Assembly: GCA_902615915.1 (NCBI GenBank)
Contig: CACMQQ010000009.1
Location: 1 to 64,000 of the forward strand
Source of the DNA: an uncultured Fidelibacterota bacterium
Lineage (GTDB): Bacteria; Fidelibacterota; Marinisomatia; Marinisomatales; TCS55
DNA length: 64,000 nt
Direction: 5' to 3'
Below, one piece after another: positions 40,128 to 49,391 of the stretch; positions within the stretch are counted from its first letter, which is position 1, and every line of letters begins with the position of its first letter. A program made the position numbers and the translations under genes. The notes under the pieces are model-generated. The model saw only the letters and a program-made list of their open reading frames with translations. It was not told where the DNA came from and searched no databases.

Positions 40128-40263
40128 AAGAACCCCGATTATAAGATTATAGACTTAATAAATATTAAAAAATATGAGAACAAAATTATTATTTTAAAGT
40201 TTTTCATCCAATTGTTATAATATCAAATATATTTTTTTAGAATAACTTAAATATTTTAAAACC

Positions 40264-41349
40264 ATGGAAAGAAGACAGTTTCTTAAAATAGGCACGGTTG
40301 GTTTATTAGGGACCTCTTTTGGTGCAACGCTAAACCAAATTGTAACAAGATCAAGTATCGACAGGCTTTATGATAATTCGCTTGTCATTGATGCTCTATC
40401 TTTAGGTAGAAATTGGGATTCTTACGAGCTTAAAGCTTTAAAGGATACAGGTTACTCTGGTATACATACCAGTTTAGCAAATAAAACTTGGGACAGTGCT
40501 CTTTCTAGTATTAGGGATTGGAACATAAGAATAGAAGATAATCCCGATATCTTTTTGAGAGCTTTAGTGTCATCACACTTTCTTCAAGCTAAAGAAGAAA
40601 AGAGGGTCGCTGTTCTGTATGGCCACCAAAATGCGACGATGATTGAAGATAAAATCGATAGGCTTGACACTCTACATCAATTAGGAACAAGGTGTATTCA
40701 ATTAACCTATAATGAGAGAAATTTAATTGGCGATGGCTGCACTGAAAGAACCAATGCTGGCTTATCAGATTTTGGACTTTTGGTTGTAAAGAGGATGAAT
40801 AAATTAGGACTCATAATAGATTTGTCTCATTGTGGAAAAAAAACTACCTTTGATGCCATTCGTTATTCCGATGCACCTCCATGCTTTACCCATACAATGT
40901 GCGAAGCATTGTATCCAGGGCATCCAAGAGCAAAAACCGATGAACAGTTAGAACACATTGCAAGAAATGGAGGCATGATAGGTATCACAGCTTTAGGATA
41001 CTTTGTAGGTAGTGACCCAGGCGGCAAAACGAATATAGAGACATATTTAAATCATATAGATCATGCTGTAAGATTAGTTGGGGTGGATCACGTAGGCCTG
41101 TCATCTGATTTTCAAGTTCAAGGAATTCGCCCCTGGGCTACAAGAGAAAGTTGGTATGAGCCAAGATTAAAATCTTTCAAGCCTTCTTATAATGTAAAGT
41201 GGCCCCCTTGGATACCTGAGCTTGATTCAACCGATCGCTTTCTTAATGTTGCATACGGACTTTTTAAAAGAGGTTATTCCGATAGTGCGATCCGAAAAAT
41301 TTTAGGATTGAATTGGATGCGCTATTTTGAGCAAATTATAGGATTATAA
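40264..41349 (+). CDS. Tat-exported M19 (renal dipeptidase) family protein with incomplete metal site
   Basis: The start MERRQFLKIGTVGLLG is a twin-arginine signal. The body follows the M19 membrane dipeptidase fold, with LHQLGTRCIQLTYNERN, GLSDFGLLVVKRMNKLGLII, DLSHCG (His) and CFTHTMC (His) and a late VDHVGLSSDF. However, the N-terminal HxD metal motif, normally within DGHNDLP, reads DALSLGR here (His and Asp both replaced by Leu), and the bridging Glu region reads GHQN. Such sequences occur in a side branch of the family. It may use one metal, or have another activity. It is divergent from the efflux operon. Confidence 0.85.
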   Translation: MERRQFLKIGTVGLLGTSFGATLNQIVTRSSIDRLYDNSLVIDALSLGRNWDSYELKALKDTGYSGIHTSLANKTWDSALSSIRDWNIRIEDNPDIFLRALVSSHFLQAKEEKRVAVLYGHQNATMIEDKIDRLDTLHQLGTRCIQLTYNERNLIGDGCTERTNAGLSDFGLLVVKRMNKLGLIIDLSHCGKKTTFDAIRYSDAPPCFTHTMCEALYPGHPRAKTDEQLEHIARNGGMIGITALGYFVGSDPGGKTNIETYLNHIDHAVRLVGVDHVGLSSDFQVQGIRPWATRESWYEPRLKSFKPSYNVKWPPWIPELDSTDRFLNVAYGLFKRGYSDSAIRKILGLNWMRYFEQIIGL

Positions 41350-41383
41350 TTTTTAGAATTATTTTGTTAAGAGCGGGGTTTCA

Positions 41384-43627
41384 TTGAAATTTTCTTTTTT
41401 ACTAAGATCTACTACACAATTGTTATGTTTATTGATGTTTGTTTGCGCGCAACAAAACAAAGGAAATATATCTGGTTCAGTCTCAGAGTCAATGAGCGGT
41501 TACCCGCTAGAAGGAGCAAATATTACTGTTCAAGGGTCTGAAATTGGAACAACATCAGATGCAAATGGTCAATTTTCAATTTTAGATCTTAAGCAAGGAT
41601 ATTATACATTAATCATATCCTTCATTGGTTTTGAGTCAATTATTATTCCAGATGTTTGGGTAAGGCCGAATGCTTATGATTTTATTACAGCAAAATTAAA
41701 TCAACAAGTTATTGAATTTGAAGATATTGTAGTTGAAGATAGTTATTTTTCACGTAGTGGAATAAACATGGAACAATCCATTATTTTTAGAAATGATGAA
41801 ATTAGAAGAGCACCTGGAGCAGCACAAGAATTATCCAGAATTTTAAATTCACTTCCAAGCGTGGCCAGCGTTGGTGAAAATCGTCAAGACCTAATGGTTA
41901 GAGGTGGCGGTCCAACCGAAAATGGATTTATTGTTGATAACATTCATCTTCCAAATATTTCACATTTTGGTATGGAAGATGGTAGATCCAATGGTCCCAT
42001 AGGTATGATCAATACAGAACTCATTGACAACATAGAATTTTATAGCAATGGTTTTCCTGCAAAATATGGCAGTAAGCTTTCAAGTTTTGGGGAAATAAGC
42101 TATAGAAATGGCAATAAAAATGCTTTGGAAGGCAATGTTTCGATGGGCATTGGTGGGGCAGGCATGCTTTTGGAAGGACCTTTGTTAAAGAACACAACAT
42201 TTATTACATCCTACCGCAGAAGTTATCTAGATGTTATTGCTGGTTTACTCAATGCAGGGGGGCTTCCCAGTTATGATGATTTGCAGGGTAAAATAACTTA
42301 CAAACCTAATAGCTACAATATTTTTACTTTTTTGACCGTCAGTGGTAATAGCCTATACCAAAGAAAGAAAGAGGAGGCTATTGAAGAAAATCTTAGTCAA
42401 CATGGCAAAAGAAAGAATAAGCAAAACACTGTTGGGGTTAATTACAAGAGACTATGGAATGAAAGAGCATTCTCTAATACAAGCTATTCTTTCACTAATC
42501 AGAAAGTAGACGCAGCATTTATTGAATTGGTTGATGGTAGAACATCTTCAAGTGTTGATAATGATCTAACCACAACATATTTTAGGAATATCAATCAAAT
42601 CAAAATTGGTGACGCTTCAAATATTGAGTTTGGTTTGGAAACTAGAATGAAATTTGCAAATTTCAATTTTTTACTAAACGATCTTTCTATTAAGAAAGAT
42701 GTAACCGTTCAGAATAATTATGCCTTCTTTACTTTCAGAAAATTATTCTATGATCGAATATCGATTTCTACAGGTTTGCGAGCATCCAACAATTCATTTG
42801 AATCAAATGTTAATTTTTCTCCGCGATTAAACTTAAAACTAACTATTAATCCCTTGACGAGTCTCATATTCTCATCAGGAAAATATTATCAAAATCCTCA
42901 TGAGATTTACTTAAGCATTGATTCCAACGATAAATTGACTAGTGTTTATAGCACGCAAAATTCACTAACATTTGAAAGATTGATTACTGCAAGTTCAAAA
43001 TTTTCAATTTCTATATATGAAAAGTCTTATCAGCAAGCCCCAGTGCACAAAGATGAAAAATCAAAAATTCAGGACCTCTCATTCTTAATGGATAGGTTTC
43101 AAATTCTTGGAGATTTAACATCGGATGGAACTGCAAAAGCAAGCGGTATTGAGTTTTTAATAGAAAAAAAGAGAGCAGAGAATTTTTATGGACACATAGG
43201 TGGCACTCTATTTAACGCTACATACAAAGACCTCAACGGAGATACAAGAAATAGAGATTATAATTATCGATATATTTTCAATATTGTAGGGGGCTACAGA
43301 CCTAAAGAAAAATGGGAAATTTCTGTTAGATGGTCTTTATTTGGAGGCAAACCTTACACTCCAATTGATGAATTATTATCATCAAAACTAGGCTATGAGG
43401 TGCTATTTGAAGATCAAAACAATGAAGAGAAAACACCTGTCTATCATTCACTTTTCATTAGATATGACTACAGAAAAAACTATGGATTCGGCAATTTGAT
43501 AGGTTACATGGAGCTGTGGAATGCATATAACCGGAAAAATATAGAAAATTACTTTTGGGATTCAGGATTAAAAGAAGAGACTTACTTCAATTTAATACCT
43601 GTTGTAGGTTTGGAGTTGGAATTTTAA
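41384..43627 (+). CDS. TonB-dependent receptor with carboxypeptidase-like N-terminal domain
   Basis: TTG start with GGGG upstream; signal peptide to about FVCAQ. Residues 28-112 form a CarbopepD regulatory-like domain (GNISGSVSESMSGYPLEGAN, TTSDANGQFSILDL, GYYTLIISFIGFES), as in SusC-type receptors. The plug domain follows (LSRILNSLPSVASVGENRQD, LMVRGGG, FPAKYGSKLSSFGE) and then a beta-barrel ending in a hydrophobic residue (GLELEF). It imports a large ligand across the outer membrane using TonB. No SusD partner lies nearby, so the ligand is unknown. Its TAA is immediately followed by the stop of the convergent AMP nucleosidase gene. Confidence 0.9.
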   Translation: MKFSFLLRSTTQLLCLLMFVCAQQNKGNISGSVSESMSGYPLEGANITVQGSEIGTTSDANGQFSILDLKQGYYTLIISFIGFESIIIPDVWVRPNAYDFITAKLNQQVIEFEDIVVEDSYFSRSGINMEQSIIFRNDEIRRAPGAAQELSRILNSLPSVASVGENRQDLMVRGGGPTENGFIVDNIHLPNISHFGMEDGRSNGPIGMINTELIDNIEFYSNGFPAKYGSKLSSFGEISYRNGNKNALEGNVSMGIGGAGMLLEGPLLKNTTFITSYRRSYLDVIAGLLNAGGLPSYDDLQGKITYKPNSYNIFTFLTVSGNSLYQRKKEEAIEENLSQHGKRKNKQNTVGVNYKRLWNERAFSNTSYSFTNQKVDAAFIELVDGRTSSSVDNDLTTTYFRNINQIKIGDASNIEFGLETRMKFANFNFLLNDLSIKKDVTVQNNYAFFTFRKLFYDRISISTGLRASNNSFESNVNFSPRLNLKLTINPLTSLIFSSGKYYQNPHEIYLSIDSNDKLTSVYSTQNSLTFERLITASSKFSISIYEKSYQQAPVHKDEKSKIQDLSFLMDRFQILGDLTSDGTAKASGIEFLIEKKRAENFYGHIGGTLFNATYKDLNGDTRNRDYNYRYIFNIVGGYRPKEKWEISVRWSLFGGKPYTPIDELLSSKLGYEVLFEDQNNEEKTPVYHSLFIRYDYRKNYGFGNLIGYMELWNAYNRKNIENYFWDSGLKEETYFNLIPVVGLELEF

Positions 43628-44401
43628 TTAGTATTTAAAATGCTTAATCTTTTCACCCTCGTGGCCTATTCTTGTCATCGCTTCAATGCCTAACTCCAGA
43701 TGAAGATCGACATATTTTCTTGTCACTTCTTTGTCCATCTCCTCAGTTTTAACTCCATCGGGAATCATTGGAGTATCACTAACCAACAAAAGAGCACCTC
43801 TGCTTATTTGATTGGCAAATCCAGTTATAAAAAAGGTAGCGGTCTCCATATCAATACCCATAGCTCTAACTTTTTTTAAATATTTTTTAAAGTCTTTGTC
43901 ATGCTCCCAAACACGACGATTGGTTGAATATACTACTCCAGTTCTATAATCGATATTTTTCTCAACTAGAATTGCGGATACATATTTATGCAATTTAAAG
44001 GAGGGCATAGCTGGCACCTCTTTAGGAAAATAATCATCGCTCGTTCCTTCTCCTCTGATAGCAGCAGTTGGAAGAATGAAATGACCTATGTCAGTGGTTT
44101 TTTTCAAGCCACCGCATTTCCCTAGAAACAAAACGCCTTTTGGCGATATCGCTGAAAGCAGATCCATTATTGTTGCAGCATTGGAACTTCCTATTCCAAA
44201 ATTGATTATGCTCAGGCCATCATCATTAGTGCTGGATGTCATTGGACCACCACTTCCTTTGATCTCACAATTAAATTTTTCAGAAAATTTTTCTACATAA
44301 TTTTGGAAATTCGTTAAAAGAATCCATTCACCATAATCTTTAGGTTCTGTTCCTGTATAACGATTAAGCCACTCAATTGCGATAGTTTCTTTTTTATCCA
44401 T
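43628..44401 (-). CDS. amn: AMP nucleosidase (short type)
   Basis: Hydrolyses AMP to adenine and ribose 5-phosphate in the cytoplasm. The 257-residue form matches the short AMP nucleosidase of Bacteroidetes-type bacteria, which lacks the N-terminal domain of E. coli Amn. The nucleoside-phosphorylase-fold core is clear: NFGIGSSNAATIMDLL, GVLFLGKCGGLK, HFILPTAAIRGEGTSDDYFP, the ribose-binding MGIDMETATFF, and LLLVSDTPMIPDGVKT. The conserved Asp of the purine site lies in VSDTP. Divergent from the DoxX gene across 65 bases. Confidence 0.9.
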   Translation of the reverse strand: MDKKETIAIEWLNRYTGTEPKDYGEWILLTNFQNYVEKFSEKFNCEIKGSGGPMTSSTNDDGLSIINFGIGSSNAATIMDLLSAISPKGVLFLGKCGGLKKTTDIGHFILPTAAIRGEGTSDDYFPKEVPAMPSFKLHKYVSAILVEKNIDYRTGVVYSTNRRVWEHDKDFKKYLKKVRAMGIDMETATFFITGFANQISRGALLLVSDTPMIPDGVKTEEMDKEVTRKYVDLHLELGIEAMTRIGHEGEKIKHFKY

Positions 44402-44466
44402 AAATAAAATTATTATAAAATAAGAGTTAAACCCTTGTTATTTATTTATTATTTCGTGAGCCTTAA

Positions 44467-44841
44467 TTGATCAAAAATAATTTTAAAGCCTTATCTAGAT
44501 ATGTAATGGCTATTTTTTATATATTGGTTGGAATTAGCCATTTCATATTTCCAAGTTGGTTTGTGCAAATTGTACCTCCAGCGTTGGATTATCCATTACT
44601 ACTTGTGTTAATAAGTGGTTTTTTTGAGATTTTACTTGGTTTCTTTTTACTTTTTAAAAAGACAAAAAAAATAGCGGGATGGGGATTGATTTGTTTATTA
44701 ATAGCTGTATTTCCTGCTAATATATATCTTGCAATGACCAATGGAGAGGCAATGAATACAACACCATTAATAGCTTGGTTGAGATTACCTTTTCAATTCG
44801 TATTTATTTATTTAGCCTATTGGCATAGTCTAGAGCAATAA
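44467..44841 (+). CDS. DoxX-like small membrane protein
   Basis: TTG start (the next ATG lies inside the first helix). 124 residues with four membrane spans; YILVGISHFIFPSWFVQIVPP, LISGFFEILLGFFLL and ANIYLAMTN are typical of the DoxX/DoxD-like superfamily. These are inner-membrane proteins linked to quinone or thiosulfate oxidation and redox stress in other bacteria. No role can be fixed here. The stop overlaps the RNase gene start by one base (TAATG), so they are coupled. Confidence 0.75.
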   Translation: MIKNNFKALSRYVMAIFYILVGISHFIFPSWFVQIVPPALDYPLLLVLISGFFEILLGFFLLFKKTKKIAGWGLICLLIAVFPANIYLAMTNGEAMNTTPLIAWLRLPFQFVFIYLAYWHSLEQ

Positions 44842-46775
44842 TGGTTAAAAAGAAAAAAAACAGCAAAAGAAAATTTAACATCGATGGTACTATTTATTTA
44901 TTACCAAGCGGTAAAGGCCTTTTTAAACCTGATGATGTATCTGTAGATGAAATAATAATTTCTAGGCACTTTCTTAATGGTTCTTTTAATTCTGACAGAG
45001 TTACGGTGCAGCCTTTTTATTCAAATTATTTAAACCAATCAAAAGGAAAAGTAGTAAAAATACTGAAACGCTTTTCATCGAATTTCATAGCAATTGTTTA
45101 TAAAAAGAAAGATACTTGGTACGCCAATGTTGACATCAATCAACCTAAAAATATAAGGATCGAAGATACGAAGATTTCATTAAAACAGTTTGATGTCGTT
45201 GAAATTACCATGGTTGATTGGAATGCTGGCAGGAGGAGAGCTACAGCAAGAATAATTAAAATAGTTTGCCATCATAACGATGGTAAAGCAGATTTGAAAT
45301 TTATAACGGGTAAATATCGAATTAATGATTCTTTAACGATCAACAAAAAAAACTTAGAAGAAAATTTTTTTAAGGAAAAGATTAATTCATCAGTAAAAAG
45401 GCGAAAAGACCTAAGAAGTTTAGAAACCTTTACCATTGACCCTATAGATGCCAGAGATTTCGATGATGCTATATCAATCGAATATGATAAATCTAGGCTT
45501 TTTATATGGGTTCATATAGCAGATGTGGCAGAATTTGTCGATTATAACTCTCAAATAGATAAAGAAGCGATGTTAAGAGGAAACTCTTACTATTTTCCAG
45601 AGAGGGTTTACCATATGTTGCCAAGGATCCTTTCTACAAAATATTGCTCACTTGAACCCAAGGCAGATCGATTATCCTTAAGTATTAAGATGAATGTTGA
45701 TGAAAAATATAACGTCACTGACTATGAAATTCACGAAACTGTAATCAATAGTGATAAAAAATTTAGTTACGAGGAAGCTGGGTCGATCTTAGATAAAAAT
45801 GAGGAATCCGATCACACTACTTCATTACATTTATTAGATAGGATAACTGACGATTGGAAAAGAAAAAGGATTCAAAAGGGAGGATTTGAAATCAATACTA
45901 GCGAATGGAAATATGATTTTGATGGCAAGGGAATTCCAATAAAATATTTTAGAAAGAAAACAAATAGATCTCATAAAATAATTGAAGAATGTATGCTGAT
46001 GGCTAACAAGATCGCTGCCATATACATGAAAGATAACCTTGATGATAGGTTTAATCATATGATTTTCAGAAATCATGATATCCCATCATTGGTAAATGAG
46101 CAAAGAATAAGAAAAATCTTTAATAGATTTAAATTTAATCCAGAATCAAAACATGAAGCTATTTCTTCCAAGGATATCCATCGGTTTTTATTAGAAACCA
46201 AAGATCAATCATTGAAAAAATTCCTTTCAATATCAATTCTAAAAAAAATGAAAAAGGCAAATTATGGTTTGAATTCAATTGGGCATTTTGGATTAGGTTT
46301 TAATCTATACACGCACTTTACCTCACCAATTAGACGTTACAGCGACCTTGCTGTTCATCGACAAATAAAAGGCATTTTAAGAAAAATTCAAAAATCAAAA
46401 ATTCAAACAACATTAAATGCTATAGAAGCTGCTAACCAGGGTGAAATGAAATCATCTTTTGCAGAAAGAGAATATAAATCACTCAAGGATATTCGATTCT
46501 TAATGAATGAAATTGGAAATGAATTTGAAGCGAATATTAATGACTTTTCCAAAAATTATATACACATAACACTGGATTTTGGAGATATAAATGGTTTTAT
46601 TGAAATAAATACCTTACGAACCGATATCTATGAAATATCAAATGATGGCACAAGAATCAACGGAAGATATTCAAAAAATCGTTATTTTTTAGGGCAAAAA
46701 CTGCTACTAAAGTTGGATAGGGTTGATTTTATGCATCAGCAATCATTTTTTTTAATTAGAAAAATCATACAATAA
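44841..46775 (+). CDS. Ribonuclease R / RNase II family exoribonuclease
   Basis: A Lys-rich N terminus (VKKKKNSKRKF) precedes a cold-shock-like domain and a full RNB catalytic domain: the four-Asp magnesium site in TIDPIDARDFDDAISIE, HIADVAEFV, the GNSYYFPERVYHMLP segment, and HFGLGFNLYTHFTSPIRRYSDLAVHR. A C-terminal S1 domain is visible (NEFEANINDFSKNYIHITL). It degrades RNA 3' to 5' and can act in structured-RNA and tRNA/rRNA turnover. At 644 residues it is shorter than E. coli RNase R and equal in length to RNase II, so the exact subtype is open. Confidence 0.9.
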   Translation: MVKKKKNSKRKFNIDGTIYLLPSGKGLFKPDDVSVDEIIISRHFLNGSFNSDRVTVQPFYSNYLNQSKGKVVKILKRFSSNFIAIVYKKKDTWYANVDINQPKNIRIEDTKISLKQFDVVEITMVDWNAGRRRATARIIKIVCHHNDGKADLKFITGKYRINDSLTINKKNLEENFFKEKINSSVKRRKDLRSLETFTIDPIDARDFDDAISIEYDKSRLFIWVHIADVAEFVDYNSQIDKEAMLRGNSYYFPERVYHMLPRILSTKYCSLEPKADRLSLSIKMNVDEKYNVTDYEIHETVINSDKKFSYEEAGSILDKNEESDHTTSLHLLDRITDDWKRKRIQKGGFEINTSEWKYDFDGKGIPIKYFRKKTNRSHKIIEECMLMANKIAAIYMKDNLDDRFNHMIFRNHDIPSLVNEQRIRKIFNRFKFNPESKHEAISSKDIHRFLLETKDQSLKKFLSISILKKMKKANYGLNSIGHFGLGFNLYTHFTSPIRRYSDLAVHRQIKGILRKIQKSKIQTTLNAIEAANQGEMKSSFAEREYKSLKDIRFLMNEIGNEFEANINDFSKNYIHITLDFGDINGFIEINTLRTDIYEISNDGTRINGRYSKNRYFLGQKLLLKLDRVDFMHQQSFFLIRKIIQ

Positions 46776-46801
46776 AGTGTTTTTTTAAATAAATTGTAAT
46801 T

Positions 46802-46969
46802 ATGAAATGTTTATCATGTTCTCATAATTGGAAAAGACAGAAATTAACGGAATATGTAAGTTTTTTATCGAGATGTCCTGAGTGTGGTAGTAAAGTATTA
46901 TTGCGAAATGATTTCAGTCTCAAAATATTCCAATTTTTTATGAAGATCTTAAAACAAGAAAAGAAGTAA
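46802..46969 (+). CDS. Small zinc-ribbon protein
   Basis: A 55-residue frame, 26 bases after the RNase stop, with paired CxxC motifs: Cys3-Leu-Ser-Cys6 and, after TEYVSFLSR, Cys25-Pro-Glu-Cys28. This is the spacing of a zinc ribbon. A basic amphipathic tail follows (KIFQFFMKILKQEKK). It may bind nucleic acid or a protein partner of the exoribonuclease. No named family is recognised. The clean knuckle pair and position make a real gene likely. Confidence 0.7.
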   Translation: MKCLSCSHNWKRQKLTEYVSFLSRCPECGSKVLLRNDFSLKIFQFFMKILKQEKK

Positions 46970-46994
46970 AGCAAAAATCAAAGGTATTTTTTCC

Positions 46995-48320
46995 ATGAAA
47001 AAAATAATATTAGCACTATCAATACCTATTATAATCCTTGCAAGCGAATACAAAATTCCACCAAAGGCAATTGCAGACATTGTTGATGCACCATTGACAC
47101 CTACTATGAGCTTATCTCCAAATAAAGTTGACTATCTTATTTTAAGCAGATCAAGCTTGCCAAGCATAGAAGAGCTTTCTGCTCCAGAGTTGCGACTTGC
47201 TGGTGTGCGCATAAATCCCGCCATGAACGCTAGAAGCAGAAGAACTTCTTATACCGGAGCTAAACTACATCAAATTGGCCAATCAAGGTCGATTCCTTTA
47301 AAAGGCTTGCCTAATAATGCTAAGATACACTCGTTCAGCTGGTCTCCAGATGGTAAGTCAATAGCTTTAGCGGTTTCAAGCAACACTGACATTCATTTAT
47401 ATATCGCAAATGTTAAAACTGGAAAATCCAAGATGCTATTGAGATCTCCATTGAATTTGACCTACGGTGCGCCTTTTGTTTGGAGGTCAGACAGTCAAAG
47501 TCTTATCGTAAAAAGTGTTCCAGAAAGAAGAGGTATTGCGCCAAAGAGGGGTATGAAGCCTAGTGGACCGACAACACAGGAGAATTTAGGTAAAATTGCT
47601 CCAGCGAGAACCTATCAAGATCTTTTACAAAGCTCATATGACGAGGCTCTTTTTGACTTTTATTTTACCTCACAAATCATTGATATTTCTATTAAGGGAA
47701 AGAAAAAATTAGTTGGTAAACCTGCTATCGTTAAACGAATTGATCCATCTCCAAATGGTAATTATACAATGATTCAAATTATTCATAAACCCTATTCCTA
47801 TATTGTTCCAATTAATCGGTTTCCTTTTTCTACTCAAATACTTGATAAGAAAGGCAGATTGATCAAAGAATTAAGAGATACCCCTTTAGCTGAAACTATA
47901 CCAATTGGACGAGACGCTGTATTAGATGGTGCACGATCGTTTAGATGGAGATCGGACGAGGGCGCAACTATTTTTTATGCCGAGGCGTTGGATGGAGGTG
48001 ACCCTAGAAAAAAAGTTTCATTTAGGGATGAACTTTTTCTTCTAAAAGCACCATTTAGCGAACCCCAGTCAATGCTTAAAACAAAGTTAAGATTCAACAA
48101 TGTAATGTGGGGCGACTCTAAAACAGCTCTTATCTCAACTAGAAAGTGGTCCGAAAGAAGACAAATCGTCATGCATTATAACTCTGATAGCAAGGAATCG
48201 TTTGATATAATAGACAGATTATACGAGGATAGATACAATGATCCTGGCACACCTATGATGGAAATGAATAGTTTTGGCAGGCCCGTCCTTGTGATGAATA
48301 CTACTAATAATGAGCGTTAA
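46995..48320 (+). pseudogene. S9 glutamyl-endopeptidase-like gene, N-terminal propeller part (interrupted by stop)
   Basis: Signal peptide, then blocks typical of the S9 group related to plant chloroplast glutamyl endopeptidase: AIADIVDAPLTPTMSLSPN, SSLPSIEELSAPELRLAGVR, INPAMNARSRRTSYTGAKLH, and a beta-propeller (FSWSPDGKSIALA, GAPFVWRSDSQSLIVK). The frame ends at TAA 48318-48320, directly before LYMSGIGASPKGD. In uninterrupted homologues an equivalent segment continues through this point into the catalytic domain. The next frame resumes in the same phase, so one nonsense codon splits a gene of about 798 codons. The propeller half alone cannot be catalytic. Confidence 0.8.
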
Positions 48321-48326
48321 CTTTAT

Positions 48327-49391
48327 ATGTCTGGAATTGGTGCCTCTCCTAAAGGCGATCTTCCTTTTGTTGATGAGTTTGAAATATCTTCCCAGTCCAG
48401 TACGAGATTATGGAGGTGTGAATCACCATTCTATGAAAGAGTGATAGGTATGGTAGATAAAAATAAAAAGATCTTTATTACTAGCAGAGAAGCCAAAGAC
48501 CTGCAGCCTAATTATTTTTTACGAAATTTATCTGACAATACCGATAAAGCGCTTACAGCTTTTCCCCATCCTTACCCTCAAATGAAAGGTCTGTATAAAG
48601 AAATGTTAACGTATAAAAGAAATGATGGTGTCGATTTGTCTGCTACCATTTATTTGCCTTCAGGTCGAAAGCCAGGCGATGGACCACTTCCGTTATTAGT
48701 TTGGGCTTATCCCAGAGAGTTTAAAACATCAAAAGCTGCTTCTCAGGTTGTTGGATCTCCTCATAGATTTTCAAGGATCAGTCCAACCTCACCTCTGGTT
48801 ATGCTATCGTATGGATATGCTGTTTTAATGGGGGCAACAATGCCTATTATTGGTGAAGGTGATAGTGAACCAAATGATAGATTTGTCCAACAGTTGGTTT
48901 CTAGCGCGCAAGCTGCTGTAGATCTTATGGTTGAAAAAAATATCACAACCAGGGATCAAGTTGCTATAGGGGGCCACTCCTACGGTGCCTTTATGACTGC
49001 GAATTTGCTGTCTCACTCAGATATATTTCAAGCCGGTATCGCTAGAAGTGGAGCATACAACAGAAGTTTAACGCCCTTTGGTTTTCAATCAGAGCAAAGA
49101 ACATTTTGGGAGGCTCCAGAAATATACTTTGCAATGTCACCTTTTATGCATGCACACAAGGTCAATGAACCTATACTATTAATTCATGGTGAGGTTGATA
49201 ATAATTCAGGAACATTTCCTGTTCAAAGCAAGCGTTATTACCATGCTTTAAAAGGTCATGGCGCTACCACCAGACTAGTTATGTTACCGCATGAGAGCCA
49301 TGGGTACCGAGCTAGAGAATCGATTATGCATATGCTTTGGGAGACAGCAAGTTGGTTGGATAAATATGTAAAAAAAGACCAAAAGGACTAA
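48327..49391 (+). pseudogene. S9 glutamyl-endopeptidase-like gene, C-terminal catalytic part
   Basis: In frame with the preceding piece and beginning at the only nearby ATG, six bases after the TAA. It keeps GASPKGDLPFVDEFEI and the whole hydrolase domain: WAYPREFK, then nucleophile Ser218 in GGHSYGAFM, the Asp region LIHGEVDNNSGTFP and the His region LPHESHGYRARES. The product would lack a signal peptide and the propeller gate. Either the gene is a young pseudogene, the stop is a sequencing error, or the two halves reassemble; no feature here favours reassembly. The next gene's ATG abuts the TAA of this one. Confidence 0.75.

Noticed and set aside
48318-48320. TAA as a reassigned or recoded codon
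   Set aside because: Many intact genes here end with TAA, and no SECIS-like or stop-readthrough element is recognisable after it.
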